In this document: piece after piece, positions 1 to 9,739 of the stretch
Layout of the letters: every line of letters begins with the position of its first letter
How positions within the stretch are numbered: the stretch's first letter is position 1
Source of the DNA: Zantedeschia hybrid cultivar
Taxonomy: Eukaryota; Streptophyta; Magnoliopsida; Alismatales; Araceae
Assembly: GCA_030544215.1 (NCBI GenBank)
Contig: JARZZO010000016.1
Span: 32,324,001 to 32,388,000 of the forward strand
Length of the DNA stretch: 64,000 nt
Direction of reading: 5' to 3'
The notes under the pieces: generated by a model
What the model was told of the DNA's origin: nothing
Seen by the model: only the letters and a program-made list of their open reading frames with translations
The model's database searches: none
Made by a program: the position numbers and the translations under genes

Positions 1-848
1 TCTCTATCCCATCCCTATGGTAAAAAAAAATAAAATTATAATAAAATTTTAAATGTTTAATTATTCTTTAATGTTGTTTTTATCCTTTGTAGTTTAATAT
101 TGATCGTCCAATTATAAAATTTAACCACGGTCTTTTGACTATCGGATGCTATCTTTAATTTTCATGATCACATGGTTAAAAATTTTAAAAAATAATTAAA
201 AAGACTTTTAAATGTGATGTGGTATGGACCATGATCCGTACCATATATATATATATGGGTCGTGATACATGCGCTGCCCTATTTAAGTCCACTGGGAGCA
301 TATGTTATCTTGTAGGGATGCTGATGTGCCTTTGGCGCTAAAACTTCATGAGAGGGGCAAACTTGGCATGGAAAAGAGGAAGAAAAAATAAAAAAGGGGC
401 TGTCTAATCAGCTGATTAGACGGCCATGGGCATGCGCTCGCACAGGATGCTCTGCCTTGTCCACGTGAAATGCGGCGTCCGTCCCATGTTTCACGCGGGC
501 GTGCGCATGTAGAGTGATTTCCACCTTCACACGTGCCTGCGCACCCATTTATCCTTTTTTTATATTTGTTTTGGAAAAATTCTGATCAGTTTGATTTTAA
601 TCTGATGGGTTTTAGTACAATCAACGCAGCGAATTGTATCATTTTCCTATATATATTACTAAGATAAGTGATCATTGCAATACAATTTCAAAGGTGTTCC
701 TAATAAAAACGAGACACCAAGGGCAAGAGAACAGGCTTGGAAAAAATTGTTGGAAGGATTGTCGTCGGTCACTGCTTAAAACTAAATGCTTATACATGGT
801 ATAATAAAATGTGATTATTGAAACATATTTAAGAGATAAAAGAGATAA
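1..848. other. Intergenic DNA, no gene seen
   Basis: AT-rich spacer with a GC-richer patch around 420-550. I see no coding region. The patch contains a CACGTG G-box core near 461 and a 20-bp perfect palindrome, listed separately. This sits upstream of the SAUR-like gene but too far away to call it a promoter. Confidence 0.6.
402..421. repeat. Perfect 20-bp palindrome
   Basis: GTCTAATCAGCTGATTAGAC reads the same on both strands, with GC-rich flanks (ggct before, ggcc after). It may be the core of a decayed foldback element or chance; no terminal duplications were found. Confidence 0.7.
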
Positions 849-875
849 TTAAAATATACTAAATGTTAACATACT

Positions 876-876
<1 letters not shown>

Positions 877-973
<97 letters not shown>

Positions 974-990
974 AGAGAGAGAGAGAGAGA
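877..990. repeat. Compound microsatellite (CT)n-(TA)n-(GA)n
   Basis: A CT run (877-920) runs directly into a TA run (921-970) and a GA run (973-990). The CT and GA ends are complementary, so the whole tract is a large imperfect inverted repeat. Any reading frame through it is an artefact. Confidence 0.95.
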
Positions 991-1141
991 TGGTCAAAGA
1001 ACAAACCGACTATATGGAAATCGCTAAGTGGATGCAATCCCATAGCCAAGTGCATGCACAATGGACGTACACTTGAATTATGAAAGTTGCCCTCCTGACC
1101 TGTCCCTTTCTTCTCTATCTACCCACTTGTGCACCCCCACT

Positions 1142-1149
1142 TATATAAG
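1142..1149 (+). promoter_or_regulatory. TATA box of the SAUR-like gene
   Basis: TATATAAG lies 109 bases before the SAUR start codon, leaving room for a 5' leader of about 80 bases. Position and sequence fit a plant core promoter. Confidence 0.65.
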
Positions 1150-1257
1150 GCCCCTCCCCCGCACCCCCCACGAGGCAACTCAGCAAGAGCCTTCTCCGGC
1201 CATCCCTCAACCTCCACTTCCTTCTCTGACAAAGGTGGTAAAGGAGGAGAGAGAAAG

Positions 1258-1559
1258 ATGCAAGAGAAGAAGAGGACGAGGGTAAAGAAGGGGTGGCTGG
1301 CCGTGGTGGTTGGCCTCGAGGATGTGGACGGCGGCTGCCAGCGTTCGTCATCCCAATATCCTACCTCCACCATCCAGAGTTCAGGAGACTGCTCGAGGCA
1401 GCTAAGGACGCATACGGGCACGGCTCCCCGGGGCCTCTCAAGCTGCCATGCTCCATTGACGACTTCCTCCATCTCCGATGGCTCATCCAACGGGAGTCAG
1501 CAAGGTCCGACGACCACCGCCAACACCACCTCTCTCCTTTCTGTTTCCACTCCTGCTAA
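1258..1559 (+). pseudogene. SAUR-family auxin-responsive gene with a one-base frameshift
   Basis: SAUR proteins are small, intronless-gene products induced by auxin; members inhibit PP2C.D phosphatases and promote cell expansion. Translation from ATG 1258 gives a basic start (MQEKKRTRVKKGWLAVVVGL), the family's KGWLAV entry strand. The conserved continuation FVIPISYLHHPEFRRLLEAA, then GPLKLPCSIDDFLHLRWLI, is found only one frame over, starting at 1344 and ending at the stop 1557-1559. The frames meet at cagcgttcgtc (1339-1349), where one base is missing. Total length of about 100 residues is normal. A TATA box lies 109 bases upstream. The rest of the reading is intact, so this is either a very recent pseudogene or a base-calling error. 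It is the only host-like gene in the window. Family assignment is firm; the subgroup is not known. Confidence 0.85.
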
Positions 1560-4068
1560 AACTGTGGCAAATCTTTCCGAAGGACTGCTGGAAGCAGATC
1601 ACTCTGGTCTCTTTTATCATCGCAGTTGTGCGGTATCTGTACATTTAGATGAAAGAAAGGAAAGAAAAAAAAGAAGGAGCAAATGTAAACCTCCTTTCCA
1701 CAAGCTATGGAAGTTTTAAAAATAAAACGGGTGCGCATTTGGTAGTGTCTATCCGTAAATGCCAAAATTTAAAGGATAGGGTCCAACAAATTAAGATTTC
1801 TGTTGGTTACAGTCACTTTGTCACACGTCACTGTGTTACACTTCCAGAGAAAAGTCCTTTATGTAACTTATTTTGTTAAAAACCAAAGGAATCCTATACT
1901 TGGAGCTTACTTGGCTTGTTCAAATTTTCAGTGAGTGTACCATCATTTGGACCTATTTTGTTCTTTATTCATTGTGAAACTATTCTAGCAATTTCCAGCA
2001 TGCCTTTCCTTAATGATTATGTTTAGGTTATAAGCCCACTAGCTAGGTAAGTGCAGATGCCTTCGACTATTGGAATATGTCTATAATATTACCTTAAAAT
2101 GGCAATGAACTTTTCTTGGTGATAGTATCTTTTTTAAAGCCAAACAGATGAAGCTTCTTGGTAATCTTCTGTAGGAAGTGCGCACGTTAGTCGCAATTCT
2201 CTATCTCATGATTCATTTTTCCCTCCAAAGTTCTCAGAGCTAGTTTTGAACCTCTAAGATCACATTAGGGAAGTCTACAATCTAATATTTCAGGCCGAAA
2301 GTCATACAAGTGTTTTCAGTTAAAAGTTGTATCGAACACAGTAAAGTGAGATTATATATGATAAAGTTTATTTAAGGGCGAAATAATGCTTTGCTACGTT
2401 AGCAACATACCCTCAGTGTGAGTTTACTTGAATTGGAGTGCCACGCTAATGTGCCAAGCTATCCACTACCAGATATTCTTACTTGTTTTTATAAGATTCT
2501 CCCAAATATCAAAAAAGAAGGGGATGATGAACAGGGGAGTGCCATGTGTTTTATTTTCAAACTTTCAAGTTTCGGAAGAATCTAAAAGTTTGAAGTGACC
2601 ATTGCCTTGTTTGCACTGCTTACATTTTTAGTTAGCTTTGAATTCTTTTAATCTACTAAATTTTCTTAAAAAGAGGATAATTACAGCAACAACTTTCTTA
2701 AATCATTAATTAAACTTTTGCCCCTTAACTTTTTGGAGTATTATTAATAGCCTTCTTAAATCATTAATTAAACCCTGTTCATTCCCTCTTTTAACTAAAT
2801 TTATGAGCGAGAGATCTCGGGAAGAGATATGCTCTTCACACTATCGATGGTTCAGGAGTCCATCATCATTGCTAGGCCACATGGGCATTGAACAATTATT
2901 CTTTGTAGCTGTGATAGGAAATTGATTGATTGTTGCCGTGTAAGAGCAATATATGCTACAAGGACCAGGTTACGTGGGGCCCATTGCATTCTTATGCACA
3001 AAGCTACATTTTAGGTTTCTTTTTTTGAAACTAAGATTCTTAATATGTATATATAAAGAGAGAGAGAGACAAATGTTAGAATGTGAACTGTTATATTGCG
3101 CTTAGTTCTGTTTTGAACTTTATTCTCATATTTTAAAAAAATAAAAAAATTTATAATTTTTTAAATATTCAATAATCTTCCTTAAAGTTATTCCATCTCC
3201 TCCAATAGTAGTTCCATCTTAAAATTCGATCTTAGCCGTCCATAGTCAGATCAGCTCCTAGTATTGTTCCCATTCGATGGAATTTTAGTATCCATCACCA
3301 AAAAATGTAAAATCAAACGATTTACGTTGAAAACCTCATAATCTAATGGTAAAACTTAAGCCAAAAGGAATGCACAAAAGCCGGACGTTAATCCCGCTTT
3401 CGCCTATGCAACAATGTTGGGAGGTTGCAGAATTTCCACTCCGATGGCATGGCCGCCAGCTTGGGCCGTCGAAATGGATGGCCGAGAGCCCAAGTATTTC
3501 GGATGTTTGGCAAATAGATGGCAAGGTCTATGAATCTGATGGTTGTGGTGATTCCACGATTACATAGATAAACTAGATATTCCTCCAACTTGGCCACCTT
3601 CACTGAAACACTTCACTGACAGGTGAGTGATTTACAAATCGTGTCAACCATCATTGACATCTTCCAGCTACTTAATTCAAATTTTTAGATTTTATGAAAA
3701 ACCTTATAAATTTTTATGGACGTGCAAATGCAAATATCAATCTAACATGTTCTAAACAGGTTGTTCATGAACCATACATAATCATGGATCTTAATAGAAA
3801 TTTAACGTGATAAGCTTCATCATCTTTGCATGGTAAATCATGACTTAGACACATCACATAGATCATATTTTCCACAAAATATTACCACATGTTGCTAACA
3901 ATCTAAGTAGGATACAACTTTATCGACCATGCATGATTCTACTGTAAGAAACCTTATACTTAATAATCAGGAAAATCTAATATGAATTTGGTTTGATCTT
4001 GTAGAAAGTAACTAAACCACTTATATAGATTTAAATCACATTACCATGCGTGATGTGATTCATGAATC
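1560..4068. other. AT-rich intergenic DNA, no gene seen
   Basis: Downstream flank of the SAUR-like gene. No coding frame here resembles a known protein; the longest frames around 3336-3603 overlap on both strands and have no recognisable domain. It holds a short GA run near 3056 and a pair of direct repeats at 2697 and 2755. Confidence 0.6.
2697..2773. repeat. 19-bp direct repeat pair
   Basis: CTTAAATCATTAATTAAAC occurs at 2697-2715 and again at 2755-2773, 58 bases apart. It is AT-rich and may be a small local duplication. Confidence 0.7.
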
Positions 4069-4073
4069 GCATC

Positions 4074-4633
4074 CGATGCAGTCGAGGCAGTCGCGGATGG
4101 TATTTGGATGCGAGATCCGAGAACCAACTGGGGATCTAAAGCCGAGAGGAGGGTCCGAAGCTGGGAAGGATCCGGAGGTGGGGGAGAAGCTGCATGCAGG
4201 AAGAAGAAATTCTGTCGGCGAGGGTCCCGGGTCTCGGCCTTAGGAAGCCCTCTCCGATGGTCAAGTTAGTATCTGATTAAAGGACTGTAATGATGTATTA
4301 AGAGGGGAGTGAAGGCTTAATTCCTTACCTTTTTTGCTGCAAGCAGTACTCCATTTATAGTGAGTGGATGAGAGTACCTTTCTTATGGCAGGCGATGTAA
4401 GACTATTCATAGGGATAAAAATATAAGTCACAAAAAGATTTTTAGGGCCTCCTTTATACCTGATGGGCCGAAAGCCCACATCTCGGCCATACCTGGGCTG
4501 GTCCGAAGATGGTTGAACTTATGTTGCCTTCAACCCCATAGGATGTTGGGCCTCGTACTTATCGGGTGCCTCTTAGCTCACTTTCGGAAGGGCTCTATCT
4601 CTTAGCTAGGCCTACTCGGATTACCCCATCACA
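4074..4633 (-). repeat. 3' LTR of the base Tat element
   Basis: On the minus strand it starts TGTGATGGGG at 4633 and ends at 4074 where the terminal TG/CA is altered. It aligns end to end with 61158-61714. The target duplication GCATC is at 4069-4073. Confidence 0.8.
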
Positions 4634-4643
4634 GGGCCCCCTA
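4634..4643 (-). other. Polypurine tract of the base Tat element
   Basis: On the minus strand AGGGGGCCC immediately precedes the 3' LTR start, the usual place for plus-strand DNA priming in an LTR retrotransposon. It fixes the orientation and the LTR boundary. Confidence 0.7.
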
Positions 4644-4852
4644 CTATCGGCATGCCTTGGGTAAGCGAGATGCCGGGAATAACATTACAAACTTGATCAT
4701 TAAATGAGATGACTAATGGATAATGGATGTGTGCCCGGGGGAATACACCTGAGGTCAAGGACCGAGAGTGCTATCTTACATATCTGAGAGAGTGTGACTA
4801 ATGTTCGCGGACTGAGGATGACTGTCGCCCGAAGTCCGAGAGGCAGTCGGAA

Positions 4853-4935
4853 AAGGTAAACTGTCGCACCGAGCCGAGAGATAATTAGAATAGATAAACT
4901 AGCGCCCTGAGCCAAGAGGTAATTAGAATAGATAA
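4853..4935. repeat. 38-bp tandem repeat, interrupted by copia A
   Basis: Units of about 38 bp containing gataaactgg, ccctgagcc and gaggtaatcagaat occur twice here and twice more at 9084-9160. Copia A landed in the middle of the array, splitting it and duplicating GATAA. Confidence 0.75.
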
Positions 4936-5629
4936 TGTTAGTATTAGATGGTTTCAAAGCCAATCCGATACTATATATTGATTCAGTTTATTAATAAATA
5001 GCAGTAATTCATTGTGTGTAATTAATTCGATCTATGTTTATCGTATCACGATGAAGTCTATGAACATGTGCAATAATCTTTGGATTATGATGAGATCATA
5101 ATTACGGGACCGAAGGTTTATAAACATATATTCTTAATTTTTCCTAGTCATAGGATGTTTGAGAAGGACATCAAACCTCCGGATAGACTAGTATAAGTTA
5201 CTTCAGCTCATATGATGAGGGTGATTGATCCTATCAGTCACTTGTGTGGAGACACTATGCTGGACCTATAAGTGCTCATTGGCGAATGAGTTCACTGAAC
5301 TAATCCGACTATGAATCGCTGGATGGTAAACACCTCACTGTTAACCAGCTCGATTCTTTTGTCACGATTGCGTAGATGATCCTTGGACCTGAGACGCCAA
5401 AAATATCTTGTTGGTAGGTTTCTGAACTTTGACCTTGACTAACGAATCCCTAACCATGGGTTATCAATAAGTCAAGTGATCGGGTTCAGGGAAATGCCCT
5501 CGAAGGTAATTGTGTGTTCAATACGGGATCATCCGCTCTCGGTAGTTTGAGAGAGAATGTTCCGAGAATGACGCGCTTAAGTCTCTGGCCAGGGCGGACT
5601 TTGTATCAGATAAAGAATTATCTGATAAA
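4936..5629 (+). repeat. Truncated 5' LTR of copia A
   Basis: Starts TGTTAGTATTAGATGG and follows the 3' LTR copy for about 694 bases, then diverges after TATCTGATA at the internal deletion junction. About 890 bases of LTR are missing. Confidence 0.85.
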
Positions 5630-7488
5630 GAAGGTGATTACTTTTATCATCCTGGTGAATAAAAGGTATTTGTGGCCAAGAGAGCTGTCTTTCTGGAAGA
5701 TATATTCTCCAGAAGGACAGTGGGAGTAAAGTAACTTTAGAAGAAATTCTAGAACCACAAACTGGTTCATCAGATGGACTGTCAGCTTCTGAACCTGTTC
5801 AAAATAATACACAGGAACCTCGTAGGTCTGAAAGAGTAACTAAACCACCAAAAAAATATGTGGGACGTATTAATTTGTATGGTTCAAGGAAACTCTATAA
5901 TGAGGATGATGATCCTAAGACTTACCAGGAAACTATAGAAAGTCCAAAAGCCGGAAAATGGCGGGAAGCCATGAATTCTGAAATACAGTCAATGTACATC
6001 AACCAAGTTTGAAACTTGGAAGATTTATCCGATAGTAGAGTACCTATCGGCTATAAATGGATCTTTAAAAGAAAGATCGGTGCAGATAAACGTATTGAGA
6101 CTTATAAAGCGAGATTAGTGGCGAAAGGCTATCGTCAAAGACAAGGTGTTGACTATGACGAAACATTTTCACTCGTTGCTATGATTAAGTCTATCAGAAT
6201 TCTTCTTGCCATTGCAACCTACCATGATTATGAAATCTAGCAGATGGATGTGAAGACTGTCTTCCTTAATGGAAATCTTGAGGAGGAAGTGTATATGATA
6301 CAACCAGAAGGATTCACATCCAAAGAATCTCCAGACATGGTATGCAAGTTGCAAAGGTCCATTTATGGACTGAAGCAAGCTTCCCGAAGCTGGAACATAA
6401 GATTTGATGAGGCGATCAAATCTTATGGCTTCATTAAGAATGAAGATGAGCCCTGTGTGTACAAGAAAAACAGTGGGAGCGCAATCATATTTCTGATTCT
6501 TTACGTTGATGACATTCTACTCATTGGGAATGATGCAAAAATGATGTCATCGGTAAAGATATGGCTGTCAAAGAACTTCTCCATGAAGGATTTGGGAGAA
6601 GCATCTTACGTATTAGGAATACAGATCTATAGAGATAGATCAAAGAAGATGCTTGCTTTAACTCAATCCATGTACATAGAAACCATTGTCAAAAGGTTTG
6701 GCATGGAAAATTCCAAGAGAGGTCTCATATCGATGAGACATGAAATTTATCTCTCTAAAGGTCAGTCTGCCAAGACTTTTGAGGAGAGGGCAATGATGGT
6801 TAAGATTCCTTATACTTCAGCCATAGGTTCCATCATGTATGCCATGCTATGTACAAGACCTGATGTTGCATATGCTCTAAGCGTTACGAGCAAACATCAG
6901 GCAGATCCAGGTGATGAACACTGGAAGACTGTGAAATGTATCCTTAAGTACTTGAGAAGAACTAAGGATATGTTTCTGGTCTATAGAGGAGGAGACTTAA
7001 AGCTACAAGGATACAGTGATTCGAGTTTTCAGTCTGATCCTGATGACAGCAAGTCGACATCAGGTTTTGTCATTACACTCAACGGGGGAGCAGTGAGCTG
7101 GAAAAGTTCCAAGCAGGAAACCACTGTTGATTTGACAACGGAAGCTAAATATATTGCTGCTGCTGAAACCGCTAAGGAAGCTGTCTGGATGAAGAAATTC
7201 ATCAGCGATCTTGGTGTGGTGGAAAGCATCTCTGGTCCCGTCCCACTGCTGTGTGACAACAATGGGGCACTTACTCAAGCGAAGGAGACGAGGTCTCACC
7301 AGAAGTCGAAGCACATTCTACGGCGCTTTCATCTGATCAGGGAGATTATAGCTCGAGGAGATGTCGTGGTGGAAAGAGTTCCTTCAGCTGACAATATAGC
7401 AGATCCACTGACAAAGCCTTTGTCTCAAAATGTCTTTGAGCGTTACTTAGAGAATATGGGAATTCTGTATAAAAGTGATTGGCTTTAG
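5630..7488 (+). pseudogene. Copia A pol remnant: integrase tail, RT and RNase H
   Basis: The frame opens in the integrase C-terminal tail (KVFVAKRAVFLE-like), passes a proline and acidic linker, then a copia RT: GYKWIFKRKIGADKRIETYK, the catalytic LYVDD near 6500, and an RNase H domain with STSGF and the CDNNGAL segment, ending at TAG 7486-7488. RT and RNase H cover the full expected length. Two Trp codons have become stops: TGA at about 6010 and TAG at 6238-6240. The early linker is also shifted. The product would copy RNA to DNA inside a particle, but this copy lacks gag, protease and integrase core and carries stops, so it is dead. Confidence 0.9.
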
Positions 7489-7502
7489 CTCAAGTGGGAG
7501 AT

Positions 7503-9083
7503 TGTTAGTATTAGATGGTCTCAAAGCCAATATGATACTATGTATTGATTCAGTTTATTAATAAATGGCATTAATTCATTGTGTGTAATTAATTCAATTC
7601 ATGTTTATCGTATCACGATGAAGTCCATGAACATGTGCAATAATCTTCGGATTATGATGAGATCATAATTACGGGACCGAAGGTTTATAAACACATATTC
7701 TTAATTGTTCCCAGTCATAGGATGTTTGAGAAGGACATCAAACATCCAGATAGACTAGTATAGGTTACTTCAACTCATATGATGAGGGTGACTGATCCTA
7801 TAAGTCACTTGTGTGGAGACACTATGTCGGACCTGTAGGTGCTCATTGGCGAATGAGTTCACTGAACTAGTCCGACTATGAATCGCTGGATGGTAAACAC
7901 CTCACTGTTAACTAGCTCGATTCTTTTGTCACGGTTGCGTAGATGATCCTTGGACCTGAGACGCCAAAGATATCTTGTTGGTAGGTTTCTGAACTTTGAC
8001 CTTGACTAACGAATCCCTAACCATGGGTTATCAATAAGTCAAGTGATCGGGTTTAGGGAAATGCCCTCGAAGGTAATTGTATGTTCAATACGGGATCATC
8101 CACTCTTGGTAGTTTGAGAGAGAATGTTCCGAGAATGATGCGCTTAAGTCCCTGGCCAGGGCAGACTCTGTATCAGATAAAGAGTTATCTGATATAGATT
8201 AGCGACATATGATTCAAGTGAATAGACCGGCTAGGGTTTAACCGTAAACCATACCCTAGGTGGATTCGGGAACATTGCACGGATGAAGGATTATATCTAC
8301 GTGGCAACCGTTGACGGAAAGGTTCTAATAGAGGGTTGCGATAACCTCAGTGCCATCTAGGATTACGCGATGTTGCTTGGCATCCAACGTAATCGGAAGT
8401 CCGTCCGAATTTATTGTGGGACATTAAATTTGGCTGATTAATTAAATATAAGGATATTAATTAATTCAGTGGGTCCGTAAAGAGTTACTGGGCTTAATGG
8501 GTTATTAACTGGACTAGTAATTGGGCCTAAAGGGTCACACACAAAAGGTTTTCAAGTCGATGGATAATCCGACAGGATTTCGGATAAGTCTGGGTTGTTA
8601 TGAAAAATCGCAAACAGGCTTATTATAAAAGAACATATACTATGTCGGGGGCCAGAAACCCTAACCTAGCCGTCGTTCTTTCTCTCTCTCTCCTCTCTAC
8701 TAGGCGTGCGACACGAGGCGGCCATCTAGAGGCTCTGCTTCGACTCCCGACTGCTCCACCTTCCGTCCGATGGGAGATTCCGAATCCACATGTCGCGGCG
8801 GATTACGCGCAGCCAGATGGGATCCACGAACGCCACATCGAGCGAGGAGGCGAGGACGATCCATCGCGAGGAGAACCACGTGGATACCGCTAAAGGCCGG
8901 GCACCTGTGAGGCTTGCAGCATCGCTCCGACGGAACCGAAAAACGAACGCGGATTCGAATCCACGCAAGGTAAATCCAATTTACTCCAGTCTTATTTTGT
9001 TGATCGAAACGGGATGGATCAGATCCCGAACTAATTTTATTCCGCTGCATTTTCGGTCGGATCCCGACACAGCGGTTCCAACA
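7503..9083 (+). repeat. 3' LTR of copia A
   Basis: A 1581-bp LTR from TGTTAGTATT, directly after the polypurine tract, to ...TTCCAACA, directly before the target duplication GATAA. The GC-rich region 8650-8970 is LTR leader, and frames in it are not treated as genes. Confidence 0.9.
8621..8631 (+). promoter_or_regulatory. LTR TATA box of copia A
   Basis: TATTATAAAAG lies at the junction of the AT-rich and GC-rich parts of the LTR, the expected start of transcription. Confidence 0.5.
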
Positions 9084-9247
9084 GATAAACTGGTGCCCTA
9101 AGCCGAGAGGTAATCAGAATCGATAAACTGGCTCCCTGAGCCAAGAGGTAATCAGAATTTCAACTGTCATTTTGAAAAGCGGGGAACCAGATCAGGGCAG
9201 CAATAAATTTTGAAAACTCTCGCCAACCGGCTCACTGCACGAAGAAT

Positions 9248-9540
9248 CGGGACACATGGCATCCATCCAAATTGGTAGCCGAAAGGTCCAATGATCCTGG
9301 TCGCTAATCGTCTTAATTCGAATTTGCCGCCAACCGACACGCCATAGGAAAGGCCGGGACACGTGGCACCCATCCAAGATGGTAGCCGAAAGGTCCTGCA
9401 ATCCTGACCGTCAATCATCCCGTCTTGAATTTGGCGCCCCTCGGTATATGAAAGGCCGGGACACGTAGCCCCCATCCGAGGCAGCAACTGAAAGGTCCCG
9501 CAATCCCGACCGTTAATCGCCTATCAGGCCCCCTTGAGGG
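9248..9540 (+). repeat. Three promoter-proximal tandem repeats with G-box-like cores
   Basis: Units of 102-107 bp begin CGGGACAC at 9248, 9355 and 9457. Each continues with a variant of tggcaccca, then gccgaaaggtcc, and a caatcctgaccg-like segment. The second unit contains ACACGTGGC, a G-box/ABRE-like core; the others are one or two bases off. The array ends just before the TATA box at 9545. Confidence 0.75.
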
Positions 9541-9544
9541 CCCC

Positions 9545-9552
9545 TATAAATA
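9545..9552 (+). promoter_or_regulatory. TATA box of the antisense gene in the base element
   Basis: TATAAATA after a C-run, with a pyrimidine-rich leader (9580-9597) behind it. It points along the + strand, opposite to the host element, and leads into the gene at 9740. Confidence 0.6.
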
Positions 9553-9739
9553 CTTGCCGCTGCGCTACAGAGAACTCTCATTTCATCTTTCTTTCCATGA
9601 GGTCTCGACAGCAGAGCTTTTCTTGAGTGGTCCCGAGAGCGTCTTGTCAACTGAGGGGATCCGAGAGCGTCTTATCAAGCGCGAGGGAACCTTCCAGTCC
9701 GAGGGTAAGCCTCCGACTTAGTCTCGTCCTTAGAGTTTC

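Larger units (their letters stand above)
4936..9083 (+). mobile_element. Copia A: internally deleted Ty1/copia element
   Basis: A copia element flanked by GATAA at 4931-4935 and 9084-9088. It has a truncated 5' LTR (4936-5629), part of pol (5630-7488), a polypurine tract AAGTGGGAGAT (7492-7502) and a full 3' LTR (7503-9083). The 5' LTR breaks at a gata sequence and jumps straight into the integrase C-terminal tail, so the rest of the LTR, primer site, gag, protease and most of integrase are missing. The LTR copies are about 94% identical over the first 220 bases by hand count. It cannot encode its own particle. Confidence 0.9.

Noticed and set aside
849..1061. Open frame with Ile-Tyr and Arg-Glu repeats
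   Set aside because: It is the translation of the CT/TA/GA microsatellite.
1129..1719. A 196-residue + strand frame over the SAUR-like gene
   Set aside because: It uses the correct SAUR frame only for the first part and then reads out of frame; the SAUR blocks show where the true frame goes.
3336..3603. Two overlapping frames of about 70 residues
   Set aside because: Both strands open by chance, no promoter or domain.
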